From: an uncultured Subdoligranulum sp.
GTDB taxonomy: Bacteria > Bacillota > Clostridia > Oscillospirales > Ruminococcaceae
Assembly (NCBI GenBank): GCA_900545545.1
Contig: UQZO01000011.1
Location: forward strand, 1-64,000
Length of the DNA stretch: 64,000 nt
Direction: 5' to 3'
Each line of letters opens with the position of its first letter. The stretch's first letter is position 1. Below the pieces are notes generated by a model. That model saw nothing but the letters and a program-made list of their open reading frames with translations, did no database searches and was not told where the DNA came from. The position numbers were made by a program, and so were the translations under genes. This document shows, piece after piece, positions 24,188 to 32,570 of the stretch.

Positions 24188-26146
24188 TTACCACGGAGTC
24201 AGTTCCAGATACAGGTTCTTGTACTGGCGGGCGGAATTCTGCCAGGAGACATCCTTGGCCATATCCCGCTGGACCACCTCGTCCCAGTGATAACGGTTGA
24301 CGAAGTACTCGGTCTTGGCGCGGTTGACGGCATCCAGCAGCAGGCCCGCGTCGTAGCGGTCAAAGGTGAAGCCGTTGCCGTCGCCGTTGAAGATGTTGTA
24401 GGGTTCCACGGTGTCCTTCAGGCCGCCGGTCTCCCGCACGATGGGCAGGGTGCCGTAGTGCATGGCGTTGAGCTGGGTCAGGCCGCAGGGTTCAAAGCGG
24501 GAGGGCACCAGCAGCGCATCGGCGCCCGCATAGATGCGGTGGGCGCGGGATTCATCGTACTGGATGCAGGCGCTGAACATGCCGCGGTAGGCGTTCTCAT
24601 AGTAGCGGAAGGTATCCTCGTACTGTTTGTCGCCGGTGCCCAGCACGATGACCTGGGTGTTGCCGTCCATCAGTTCGGGGATGATGGCATTGACCAGGTC
24701 CAGGCCCTTCTGGTTGGTCAGGCGGGAGATCAGGCCGATGACGAACTTGCCCTGATCCTGCACCAGGCCCAGCTCTTCCTGCAGGGCCAGCTTGTTCTGC
24801 CACTTGTGGTTCAGCACGTTGGTGATATCGTAGTTCACCGCCAGGGCCGGGTCGGTGGCAGGGTTCCACATATCGTAGTCGATGCCGTTGACGATGCCCC
24901 GCAGCTTGTAGTTGTGGTAGCGCAGGTGGTCTTCCAGCTTTTCGCCGTACTCGGGGGTCTGGATCTCCCAGGCGTAGGTGCCGCTGACGGTGGTGATGCG
25001 GTCGGCGTAGGCCAGGCCGCCCTTGAGCATGTTGGCATCCTCGTAGCCCTGCTTCAGCGCGCCCATGTTGAACAGCTCATCGGGCAGGCCGGTCCAGTAC
25101 TTGAGGGTGGGGATGTTGTAGATGCCCTGGAACCGCAGGTTGTGGATGGTCAGGATGGTTTTGGCGTGGCCCACCGGGGTATCCTGGAACATGGTGCGCA
25201 GGAACACCGGCACCAGCGCCGCCTGCCAGTCGTGGCAGTGGATGACGTCGGGGATCCAGTTCAGGAAGTTCAGGGCCGCCAGGGCTGCCTTGCTGAAGTA
25301 GCAGTACTTGGGGATATCATCCACCAGGCTGATGTAGGGGTTGCCCGCGGAGAAGAACTCCTGGTTGTCGATAAAGTCGTAGACGACGCCGTCACACACA
25401 TACTCCATGATGCCCACGTAGTAGCTGCGGCCGGTCTCGCCCAGGTCAATGTAAAATTCGCCGCGGTAGACCATCTTTTCCTGGTACTTCTGCGGGATGC
25501 AGGCGTACCGGGGCATGATGACGCGGACGTCACAGTTCTGCTTGACCAGTTCCCGGGGCAGGGCGTACATCACGTCGCCCAGACCACCGGTCTTAACAAA
25601 GGGATGGCATTCCGATCCGATAAACGCAACGCTTCTGCGGGGCGAAACATACGGCTGTTCCATAGGTGCTTCCTCCACCGGGTGAACCGGTTCTTCCACA
25701 GGCGCCGGTGCCTCAGTTGCGGGGGCCGGTGCGGATTTTTTCGCCGCGGTTTTGGTCTTTTTGGCCGCGGGCTTGGCTTTCTTGGCGGCAGGCTTCTCGG
25801 CCTTGGCAGCCGGGGCCTCCGGGGCAGCGGGCTGCTCTGCCTTGGCGGCGGGCGCGGCCTTCTTCGCTGCGGGTTTTGCTGCCTTGGCGGCAGGTTCAGT
25901 CTTCTTGGCCGCAGGTGCCTCTGCCTTGGCGGCAGGTTCGGCTTTCTTGGCCGCAGGTTTCTCTGCCTTGGCGGCAGGTTCAGCCTTCTGGGCCGCGGGT
26001 TCTTCTGCCTTGGCGGCAGGTTCAACTTTCTGGGCGGCAGGTGCTTCTGCCTTTGCTGCGGGTGCCGCAGGCTTGCTGGCGGCAGCCGGTGCAGCCTTTG
26101 TTTCAGCCGCCTGCTTTTTGGCAGGGGCCGTCTTTTTCCGTGCCAT
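24188..26146 (-). CDS. glgA: Glycogen/starch synthase with an N-terminal histone H1-like Ala/Lys/Pro tail
   Basis: A 652-residue protein. Residues 170-652 are a GT5 glycogen synthase that adds glucose from ADP-glucose: KTGGLGDV near 185 binds the nucleotide sugar, and the C-terminal half has SRLTNQKGLDLV, RFEPCGLTQLNAM and TGGLKDTV. The first 169 residues are extra: Lys/Ala/Pro/Glu-rich, disordered, with five and a half tandem 14-residue units (PAAKAExPAAxKxE) at 29-105. Ordinary bacterial GlgA starts at the equivalent of residue 171. The tail is strongly basic toward its ends and resembles H1-like proteins, so it may bind DNA, RNA or membranes, or tether the enzyme to glycogen. The ATG at 26146 is the natural start. 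Confidence 0.9.
   Translation of the reverse strand: MARKKTAPAKKQAAETKAAPAAASKPAAPAAKAEAPAAQKVEPAAKAEEPAAQKAEPAAKAEKPAAKKAEPAAKAEAPAAKKTEPAAKAAKPAAKKAAPAAKAEQPAAPEAPAAKAEKPAAKKAKPAAKKTKTAAKKSAPAPATEAPAPVEEPVHPVEEAPMEQPYVSPRRSVAFIGSECHPFVKTGGLGDVMYALPRELVKQNCDVRVIMPRYACIPQKYQEKMVYRGEFYIDLGETGRSYYVGIMEYVCDGVVYDFIDNQEFFSAGNPYISLVDDIPKYCYFSKAALAALNFLNWIPDVIHCHDWQAALVPVFLRTMFQDTPVGHAKTILTIHNLRFQGIYNIPTLKYWTGLPDELFNMGALKQGYEDANMLKGGLAYADRITTVSGTYAWEIQTPEYGEKLEDHLRYHNYKLRGIVNGIDYDMWNPATDPALAVNYDITNVLNHKWQNKLALQEELGLVQDQGKFVIGLISRLTNQKGLDLVNAIIPELMDGNTQVIVLGTGDKQYEDTFRYYENAYRGMFSACIQYDESRAHRIYAGADALLVPSRFEPCGLTQLNAMHYGTLPIVRETGGLKDTVEPYNIFNGDGNGFTFDRYDAGLLLDAVNRAKTEYFVNRYHWDEVVQRDMAKDVSWQNSARQYKNLYLELTPW
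25832..26062 (-). repeat. 42-bp tandem repeat inside glgA
   Basis: About 5.5 direct copies of a 42-base unit encode the 14-residue PAAKAExPAAxKxE repeat of the glycogen synthase tail. Each unit splits into two similar 21-base halves. Copies differ at several codons, so this is an old array, but copy number could still vary between strains. Confidence 0.88.
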
Positions 26147-26309
26147 AAACGACGCTTCCTTTCGATTCCTCTCTCCCCGGCATCACAAATTGCGGGCCGC
26201 CCCGCGGGGCCTGCCCAAACCGTGCCCGGTTTCCGGATTGCTGGGATCCGGGAAGATTGGATACCGCACAAAACCGCGACGGCTCCAATGTCCCATGATT
26301 CCATGGAAA

Positions 26310-26338
26310 ATAGTAACATATTCCCGTTAAAATTTCAA
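26310..26338 (-). promoter_or_regulatory. Promoter of glgA
   Basis: On the minus strand TTGAAA (26333-26338) and TACTAT (26310-26315) are 17 bases apart, giving a leader of about 160 bases. Nothing else is seen in 26147-26309. Confidence 0.6.
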
Positions 26339-26416
26339 TCGGTATCTGTCGGCTTCCCACGCGGCAAAGGCGGCTTTGCCGGTGCCATTCTGCAGGCGTG
26401 GCGGTCCGCTGCCGCA

Positions 26417-26446
26417 TTGACGCCCATTTTGGCTGTATGCTATACT
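26417..26446 (+). promoter_or_regulatory. Promoter fused to a truncated binding-protein gene
   Basis: TTGACG (26417-26422) and TATACT (26441-26446) are 18 bases apart. The -10 runs directly into the coding sequence of a sugar-binding protein that lacks its first half, so promoter and gene were not originally neighbours. Confidence 0.65.
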
Positions 26447-27038
26447 GAAGCTGTTCACCGACGGCATCTTTGAGGATGGCGCCCTGGGCGTCAACACCTA
26501 CCCCGACGCCCGCGACCAGTACTTCTTCAACCGCAAGGCTGCCTTCTTCCTCACCGGTTCCTGGCATCTGGGCCCCATCTCCCCCAGCAACACCGAGATC
26601 CAGGGCACCGAGATCGCCAACCGCGGTGACGTCATCGGCATGTGCGTCATGCCCTCTCTGAGCCCCAGCGGCACCCTGTGCGGCACCGCCGGTGTGGACA
26701 CCATGATCGCCGTGAACAAGGACTGCGAGAACGCCGAAGCCGCCATGAAGTTCGTTAAGTTCATGGCCAACGGCACCGGCCAGCAGATCTACGTCGACTA
26801 CCTGCAGGGTGCGCCGGTTTCCAACCAGATCACCTACCAGGGCGAAGTGGACGGCAAGCTGCAGCAGCAGTCCATTGACGAAGTCAACAGCTACGTCAGC
26901 AACGCTGTGGGCAACCGCAAGCTGCAGAACAGCGAGCTGGAGACCGCCATCGTCGTCGCCATGCAGAACGTGGCCGCCGGCAGCGATCCCCTCACCGAAC
27001 TGCAGACCGTGCAGGATGTGGCGGAAAGCCTGCGCTGA
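26445..27038 (+). pseudogene. C-terminal half of an ABC sugar-binding protein (5' truncated)
   Basis: The frame is open from 26421 and reads as a binding-protein C-terminal domain from about 26445 (LKLFTDGIFEDGALG, then FFNRKAAFFLTGSW), ending in a normal C-terminus at 27038. About 197 residues remain, roughly the last 45% of a family 1 carbohydrate-binding protein. There is no signal peptide, lipobox, ATG or ribosome site at the left edge; the first ATG, at 26640, is in the middle of the domain. Either a deletion or inversion, or an assembly join, removed the front. A signal-peptide-bearing N-terminal fragment of such a protein lies at 40090-40380 on the other strand. Confidence 0.85.
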
Positions 27039-27059
27039 TTATTCCTCTTAACCAAAACG

Positions 27060-27090
27060 TCCCCGGCCCCTTTGGGAGCCGGGGATTTTT
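27060..27090 (+). terminator. Terminator after the binding-protein fragment
   Basis: A stem of TCCCCGGC (27060-27067) with GCCGGGGA (27078-27085), plus three inner pairs, is followed by TTTTT. It is 21 bases after the stop. Confidence 0.88.
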
Positions 27091-27128
27091 GTGTTGTGGG
27101 GCCGGGCAGCCCGCCGCGGCGGGGGGGC

Positions 27129-27157
27129 TTGCATTTTGCCGCCCGGCCTTATATCAT
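27129..27157 (+). promoter_or_regulatory. Promoter of the amidohydrolase gene
   Basis: TTGCAT (27129-27134) and TATCAT (27152-27157) with a 17-base spacer, about 75 bases before the start codon. Confidence 0.6.
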
Positions 27158-27232
27158 AGGAGAATGTATGGGGTTGTGCGGGCCAGGTGCTGCCACACAA
27201 ACCCCGGCAAAATATGGGAGGTTTGTTTCATC

Positions 27233-28474
27233 ATGGCAAAAACAGCATTTGTGGGCGGGCTGCTCATCGACGGCACCGGGGCCGCACCGGTGTGCGACGC
27301 CCTGGTCCTGGTGGATGGCAAAACCATCGTTTACGCCGGTTCCAAAAAGGAATACGGCCCCGACTATGAGACCCGGGACATCACCGGCAAAACCATCATG
27401 CCCGGCCTGATCGACACCCACCTGCACTTTTCCGGCAACCTGACCGACGACGATACCGAGTGGGTGCTGGAAGACCCCATCCAGAAAACCGTGGTGGCCG
27501 TGCAGCAGGCCCACGAATGCCTGGAACACGGCCTGACCACCGTAGGCGAGATCAGCCGCAGCGGCCTGCAGATCCGGGATATGATCGAGCGCGGGGTGAT
27601 GACCGGCCCCCGTGTGGTGGGCACCGGCCTGGGCTTTGCCCGCACCTGCGGCCACGGCGACAGCCACAAGCTGCCCAGCTGGTACAACGACGAGAGCCAC
27701 CCCTGGGCCGAGCGGGTAGACGGCCCCTGGGACCTGCGCAAGGCGGTGCGCCGCCGCCTGCGCCAGAACCCCGACGCCATCAAGATCTGGTCCACCGGCG
27801 GCGGCATCTGGCGGTGGGACAAAAAGACCGACCAGCACTATACCTTTGAGGAGATCAAGGCCGTGGTGGACGAGTGCAACATGGTGGGCATCCCGGTGTG
27901 GAGCCATGCCGAGGGCTTTGGCGGTGCGCTGGATTCCGCCCGGGCCGGTGTGCACCTGATCATCCACGGCCAGGCCCTGAACGACGAGTGCCTGGACATC
28001 ATGGCCGAAAAAGGCATCTACTTCTGCCCCACCATCCAGTTCCTGCATGAGTGGTTCAAGACCTATCCCCCCGTGTACATTCCCGAAATGCACGACGACC
28101 AGCCCGGCGATACGGTGGTGGAAAAGGAGCTGAACCGCATCTACGCCAACCTGCGCAAGGCAAAGGCCAAGGGCATCGGGCTGACCATCGGGTCGGACTC
28201 CTTCTGCAGCAGCCTGACCCCCTACGGCACCACCGCCATCGGCGAGATGTACGCCTTTGTGGAGTGCGCCGGTATTTCGGAGATGGATACCATTGTAGCC
28301 GCCACCAAGGTGGGCGCCGAGATGCTGAAGGTGGACGATGTGACCGGCACCCTGGAAGCGGGCAAATCCGCCGACCTGCTGGTGATTGAGGGCAATCCCC
28401 TGGAAAACATCCGCGCCATTGCCGTGGACAATATGCGGGTCATCATGAAGGAAGGCGCCTTTATCAAAGGCTGA
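27233..28474 (+). CDS. Amidohydrolase family protein (imidazolonepropionase / prolidase-like)
   Basis: A 413-residue metal-dependent hydrolase of the amidohydrolase superfamily. The composite sandwich domain flanks a TIM barrel: the HxH metal motif is in LIDTHLHFSG near residue 62, Lys is in AIKIWSTGG near 183, His residues are in WSHAEGF near 224 and LIIHGQAL near 246, and Asp is in TIGSDSF near 320. The layout matches the group that contains Xaa-Pro dipeptidases and imidazolonepropionase relatives; substrate is not resolved. GGGAGG eleven bases upstream supports the 27233 start. A longer upstream frame overlaps the promoter. Confidence 0.88.
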   Translation: MAKTAFVGGLLIDGTGAAPVCDALVLVDGKTIVYAGSKKEYGPDYETRDITGKTIMPGLIDTHLHFSGNLTDDDTEWVLEDPIQKTVVAVQQAHECLEHGLTTVGEISRSGLQIRDMIERGVMTGPRVVGTGLGFARTCGHGDSHKLPSWYNDESHPWAERVDGPWDLRKAVRRRLRQNPDAIKIWSTGGGIWRWDKKTDQHYTFEEIKAVVDECNMVGIPVWSHAEGFGGALDSARAGVHLIIHGQALNDECLDIMAEKGIYFCPTIQFLHEWFKTYPPVYIPEMHDDQPGDTVVEKELNRIYANLRKAKAKGIGLTIGSDSFCSSLTPYGTTAIGEMYAFVECAGISEMDTIVAATKVGAEMLKVDDVTGTLEAGKSADLLVIEGNPLENIRAIAVDNMRVIMKEGAFIKG

Positions 28475-28494
28475 TTCTGCCCTAAAACAACCAA

Positions 28495-28534
28495 GCCCCC
28501 GGTCCGTAAAGTGCTCACGGGCCGGGGGCCTTTT
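28495..28534. terminator. Terminator after the amidohydrolase gene
   Basis: A 13-bp stem (28495-28507 with 28517-28529, one G-T pair) followed by CTTTT. It also lies 14 bases beyond the end of the convergent gene. Confidence 0.88.
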
Positions 28535-28547
28535 GCTGCAAGGCAGG

Positions 28548-30917
28548 TCAGGGGTCCTTCGGCTTTACCAGCAACGTATCCGCCATGGTAAACACATCGG
28601 GCACGCCCTTATAGGCACACCAGGCGGGCATTCTGGCATAGCGGTGGGCCACCACCCGGAAACTTCCCAACGTCTCCCCTACCGGGAACACAAAATCCTT
28701 CTTTACGATCTCCCGCTCGCAGGGGGCACAGGGCAGCCGCAGGGTGTCTTTCAGGGTCAGGTGCGCGGCATCCGGCCCGGTGAACAGTTCGATATACTCG
28801 GGGAAGACAATGCCCGACCGATGGTGGGAAAGGAATCCCAACCCGATGCTCTCGATTTCCTGCGGATGGGGCAAAACGGCGGTCACATCCAGGTCCTGCA
28901 GTGTGCCCAGCCATTCCCCGCACAGATAATCGCAGCTGCCCCGCCGGGGTGCCAGCAGGCCGCGAATGCCGCCCCGGGAAAAGACCGCCCGGGGGTCAAA
29001 GCGAGTGGGGCTTTGCAGTTCCATCTCCGTCAGAACAAACCGGTACCGGGCACGGGCCACCTCGCTGCTGCGGCCATCGGGCAGGAACAGCCGGGCGGAG
29101 AGTACCGTGTCCTCCCGCAGTGTGATGGGTCCGGTGTAGACCGGGGCATGTTCATCCGGCACGCTGCCGTCGGTGGTGTAACGCACGACTCCCTCCTGCC
29201 GGGTGTGCAGGGTGACTTGGGCCTGCGTCCCGCTGGGGAAGATGCACGCCGCCGGGCACATTTCCGGCGGGAAGGGCGGAATCCGGTCGGTGGGTTTCCA
29301 CACCGTGCCCACACAGTCCAGCGGCGCGGGGTCCTGCAGATACCGCGGGGTGTACAGCGGCCCCGCCGGAGGAGTATCGGCCAGCCGCAGAGAGATTTTC
29401 CCGTCCGCCGGGGCGATGCGGACCCCCTCGGCCCCGGCTTTTGTCACCGTTCCCCTTTCCACCGTCAGGTGATAGGCAAAGCCTTCGTGCTCCATCTCGA
29501 TGCGCGCCCTGTCGGCACGGCGGAACACCGGCAGGCGGTCAAACACCAGCGTGTATTTCCCCTCCACCACAAGGCCGTCGGGGCTCATCCGGAACCCGGC
29601 CAGAAGTTTTCCGCTCCCCGGGTCGGTCAGCTCCGCCCGGGCCGTGGTTTTGCTTTCCGCATAAAAGCGGATGGCGCCTTCCGGTTCCCGGCCCCTCTCA
29701 TCCAGCAGGCGGATAAAGGGCCGGGGCTGCCCCGGCTGTGTCCAGAGCTGCGGGTAGAGCACGGGCAGGGCGTCAAAGGTGCTTTTGGTGCTGGTCATGG
29801 CATGTTCCCGATACCGGGAAGGATATTCGTCCCGGTAGAGGAAAAAGTCCCGGACCCGAAGATGCCCGGCCTCCCCCAGGAAGCCGATGCGGTAGCAGCA
29901 GGACGCATACCACTGGGCACACAGATCGTGGGCCGCATCCCAATCCCGGGATGCCTGCCAGGTCATGGGCGGGGTCAGGCGGTACTTTTTGCGGAACCAG
30001 GCGCCGCTGGCGCCCATGGTCTCCACCCGGATGCTGCCCTCCCGGGCCAGCCGTGCCAGATACGCCAGCTGGGGTATATACCCCGGGCCGATGTTTTCCC
30101 ACAGGAAGTTGTTTTCCTGCCCCACCTGGGCATACTCGATGCCCAGGGCATCCTCCCGGGTCAGGTTATCAAACATCCAGGAGATCCACTTTTCATCCCG
30201 GCCGGTGAGCCAGGCGGGTTCCAGTGTGAACACCATGCCGTACAGGTCCGGCCGCAGGTTCTGCTCAAAATTATAGATCGGGTCCGGCCCCAGCAGCCGG
30301 AACACCGGCACCGGGAGCTGGTTTTCCACCGCCTGCGCGGGCAGGTTCTCATTCAAACGGCTGGGATAGTAGACCCCGTTGGGGTAGCCGCCCCACAGGG
30401 TAAACCCGTCGGTGCCGATCTGGTCGCGGCAGGTGGCCCCGGCGGTGATGCCGTACTTGCGGGCGGCATATTCCAGGGTCACGGTATCCAGCACCCAGGA
30501 ACCGATGGACTGGGGGTATCTGCCGAACACTTCCCGGAAGGTATCCATGTAGGCATCCACCAGGCGCCTGCGCTCTTCCGGTTCGTACCCGATGCTGTAG
30601 GCGCTGTTCACCCGCTCGTCAAATTCCTCGGTCACCTTGCCGCGAAAGCGCACCCCGGCCTTTTCGCACAGTTCCCGGGTGATCTCCCACCAGGCGGAGA
30701 TTTCGTCCTGGGGGTCGGTGTTTTCCCGCAGCAGTTTCTGGTACCGCTCATCGGTCAGGGCGTCGTATTTCAGGGCGTAGGTGGCGGGCAGACCGTACTG
30801 CCGCACCACCTGTATCTGTTTTTGAATGGTATCGAAATCATCCTGGATAAACCGGCTGGGCTCCTCGTGGGATTTGCGGATGAAGTTGTAAATGTTCACG
30901 ATGACGGTCTTTTTCAT
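28548..30917 (-). CDS. Large protein of unknown function with a chitobiase-type C-terminal domain
   Basis: A 789-residue protein without signal peptide or membrane helix. The first 330 residues look like a (beta/alpha) barrel related to polysaccharide deacetylase or carbohydrate-active folds (NIYNFIRKSHEEPSRF, ATYALKYDAL, VFTLEPAWLTGRDEKW), but I cannot assign a family. Residues 565-640 match the chitobiase/beta-hexosaminidase C-terminal module (VTLHTRQEGVVRYTTDGSVPDE...VYTGPITL). The last 140 residues look like a beta-sandwich of the kind that binds carbohydrate. An intracellular glycan-processing role is likely. GGAGG five bases upstream supports the start at 30917. Confidence 0.75.
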   Translation of the reverse strand: MKKTVIVNIYNFIRKSHEEPSRFIQDDFDTIQKQIQVVRQYGLPATYALKYDALTDERYQKLLRENTDPQDEISAWWEITRELCEKAGVRFRGKVTEEFDERVNSAYSIGYEPEERRRLVDAYMDTFREVFGRYPQSIGSWVLDTVTLEYAARKYGITAGATCRDQIGTDGFTLWGGYPNGVYYPSRLNENLPAQAVENQLPVPVFRLLGPDPIYNFEQNLRPDLYGMVFTLEPAWLTGRDEKWISWMFDNLTREDALGIEYAQVGQENNFLWENIGPGYIPQLAYLARLAREGSIRVETMGASGAWFRKKYRLTPPMTWQASRDWDAAHDLCAQWYASCCYRIGFLGEAGHLRVRDFFLYRDEYPSRYREHAMTSTKSTFDALPVLYPQLWTQPGQPRPFIRLLDERGREPEGAIRFYAESKTTARAELTDPGSGKLLAGFRMSPDGLVVEGKYTLVFDRLPVFRRADRARIEMEHEGFAYHLTVERGTVTKAGAEGVRIAPADGKISLRLADTPPAGPLYTPRYLQDPAPLDCVGTVWKPTDRIPPFPPEMCPAACIFPSGTQAQVTLHTRQEGVVRYTTDGSVPDEHAPVYTGPITLREDTVLSARLFLPDGRSSEVARARYRFVLTEMELQSPTRFDPRAVFSRGGIRGLLAPRRGSCDYLCGEWLGTLQDLDVTAVLPHPQEIESIGLGFLSHHRSGIVFPEYIELFTGPDAAHLTLKDTLRLPCAPCEREIVKKDFVFPVGETLGSFRVVAHRYARMPAWCAYKGVPDVFTMADTLLVKPKDP

Positions 30918-31000
30918 GAGGGCCTCCCAACCTGCGCCGGAGGGCGAAAAAACGGCCTCGGCAGCCGCCGTTCCCACCGGCACACAGGCGAATTTTCCTT

Positions 31001-31029
31001 ATCATACATCCCGGCCCCTCGTTTGACAA
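31001..31029 (-). promoter_or_regulatory. Promoter of the large unknown protein gene
   Basis: On the minus strand TTGTCA (31024-31029) and TATGAT (31001-31006) are 17 bases apart. Confidence 0.65.
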
Positions 31030-31198
31030 GAATGCGCTCCTTAAATCTTATCGCCGATTTTCTGTACAATCTGCCCAAAGCGTTTTGCCGGGTTTCCAGG
31101 CGGGGCGCACTTTTTCCGCCGCTTTTCCCCTGCAATCCCCGCAGGGTGCTTTTCTTTGGGTGGCGGGTATTGCTGTACGATCGGCCGCCCTACCAAAC

Positions 31199-31225
31199 AA
31201 AAAAGGCCCGGAACAAGACCGGGGC
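31199..31225 (-). terminator. Probable terminator of the M42 peptidase gene
   Basis: GGCCCGG (31205-31211) faces CCGGGGC (31219-31225) with one mismatch; the minus strand then reads TTTTTT. It lies about 50 bases after the peptidase stop. Confidence 0.6.
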
Positions 31226-31274
31226 TTGGCGAAAGTTTCTGTATAAAAAGATGGTACGTGCAGATCGGGTGCTA

Positions 31275-32324
31275 TCAGGCCAGTTCCAGGTAGAGGGCCG
31301 CCAGATCCAGGGTGGCGCGCAGGCCGTCCAGATGGGTACGCTCCATGCCGTGGGAGGCGTGGACGCCCGGGCCGATGAGGGCCGCACGGCAATCCATGCC
31401 GGAGCGCCAGGCGGCGCCCACATCGGAACCGTAGTGGGGGTAGATGTCCACCGCGTAGTCCACGCCCTGGGCCTTGGCCAGCTGCACCAGGCGGGTGACC
31501 ATGCCGTAATCGTAGGGTCCGCCGCCGTCCTTGGCGCAGATGGAAACCTGGTACTCGGTGCAGCTCAGGTCCTCGCCGATACAGCCCATATCCACCGCCA
31601 GCAGCTCATCCACTGTGGGCAGGGTAGCGCCGCCGTGGCCCACCTCCTCGTGGACGGTGAGGGTGAAATAGGTTTCAAACCGGGGCCGGGTGCCGGTTTC
31701 CCGCATCTGCCACAGCAGCGTCAGCAGGCAGGAGGCGCTGGCCTTATCGTCCAGGAAGCGAGATTTGACAAAGCCGCTCTCGGTGACGGTGGTCTTGGGA
31801 TCGTAGCAGACAAAATCCCCGGCGGCGATGCCCAGGGCCTGCACATCCGCCTTGCTGTGTACCTTCTCGTCGATGCGCACCGCTATGTTTTTCTCATCCC
31901 GGGGGCGGGTGGCGGCGTCATCCTGCACATGCACCGACGGCGACAGGCTGAGCACCGTGCCGGTGTACACCTTGCCTTCCCGGGTGTAGATGCGGCAATA
32001 CTCGCCGTCCAGGGTGGGCAGCAGCGGGCCGCCCACCGTGGTGACCATCAGCATCCCGTCGGCAGTGATGGAGCGAACCATCAGGCCCAGGGTATCCACA
32101 TGGGCGCAAAGGCCCACCTTGCAGCCGGTCTCCCGGCCAGGCACCGTGATGACCAGATTGCCCTTGTTGGTGCGCCGGGTGGCAAAGCCCAGTTCCCGGG
32201 CAATGCCCTCCGCCGCCGTCACCACATTGTCGGTAAAGCCGCTGGGGCTGTCCTGCCCCAGCAGTTTCTTGAGTGTATCCACCAGGAAAGCCTTGCGGGC
32301 TTCCCGCATCGTTTCTTCTGTCAT
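31275..32324 (-). CDS. M42 family metallo-aminopeptidase / endoglucanase-like
   Basis: A 349-residue cytoplasmic peptidase of the M42 (tetrahedral aminopeptidase) family. The two-metal site is complete: His in LCAHVDTLG near 78, bridging Asp in SRFLDDKAS near 190, catalytic Glu pair in VHEEVGHGG near 223, Asp in AVDMGCIG near 242 and final His in GVHASHGMER near 323. M42 enzymes trim short peptides to amino acids in large complexes. I start at the second ATG (32324) since AAAGGA is 8 bases before it and overlaps the first ATG at 32333. Confidence 0.92.
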   Translation of the reverse strand: MTEETMREARKAFLVDTLKKLLGQDSPSGFTDNVVTAAEGIARELGFATRRTNKGNLVITVPGRETGCKVGLCAHVDTLGLMVRSITADGMLMVTTVGGPLLPTLDGEYCRIYTREGKVYTGTVLSLSPSVHVQDDAATRPRDEKNIAVRIDEKVHSKADVQALGIAAGDFVCYDPKTTVTESGFVKSRFLDDKASASCLLTLLWQMRETGTRPRFETYFTLTVHEEVGHGGATLPTVDELLAVDMGCIGEDLSCTEYQVSICAKDGGGPYDYGMVTRLVQLAKAQGVDYAVDIYPHYGSDVGAAWRSGMDCRAALIGPGVHASHGMERTHLDGLRATLDLAALYLELA

Positions 32325-32362
32325 ATTTCCCATCCTTTCTTTCTATAAAAGTGCCTGATTCC

Positions 32363-32391
32363 ATCTTACCCAAAAAGTTTGCCGTTGGCAA
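32363..32391 (-). promoter_or_regulatory. Promoter of the M42 peptidase gene
   Basis: On the minus strand TTGCCA (32386-32391) and TAAGAT (32363-32368) are 17 bases apart. Confidence 0.65.
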
Positions 32392-32570
32392 GGGGCGTAC
32401 AGAAAGGCTTTCGCCTCCGGCGCCCAAAAGATGGTTCCTCTATGCTTTTTTGCGCCCTTGTGTTATACTGCCATAAACGGGACAAGCTCTATCTTCTAAG
32501 GAGGAACGTTCCGCCTTTCCGCCTGCGGAAAGACTGACTATAAAAATCAAGGAAGAGAGGGAAACCTTTC

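Larger units (their letters stand above)
30918..31274. other. Intergenic region between two minus-strand genes
   Basis: It holds the promoter at 31001-31029 and a weak terminator near 31205-31225. The remaining bases have no gene I can support. Confidence 0.5.

Noticed and set aside
25832..26062. A possible CRISPR array because of regular repeats
   Set aside because: The repeats are adjacent, in frame and encode a protein repeat; there are no unique spacers or cas genes.
28533..32348. A 1271-codon plus-strand open frame over the unknown protein and M42 peptidase genes
   Set aside because: It is the antisense of two supported minus-strand genes and crosses their promoters and a terminator; composition is that of an antisense shadow.
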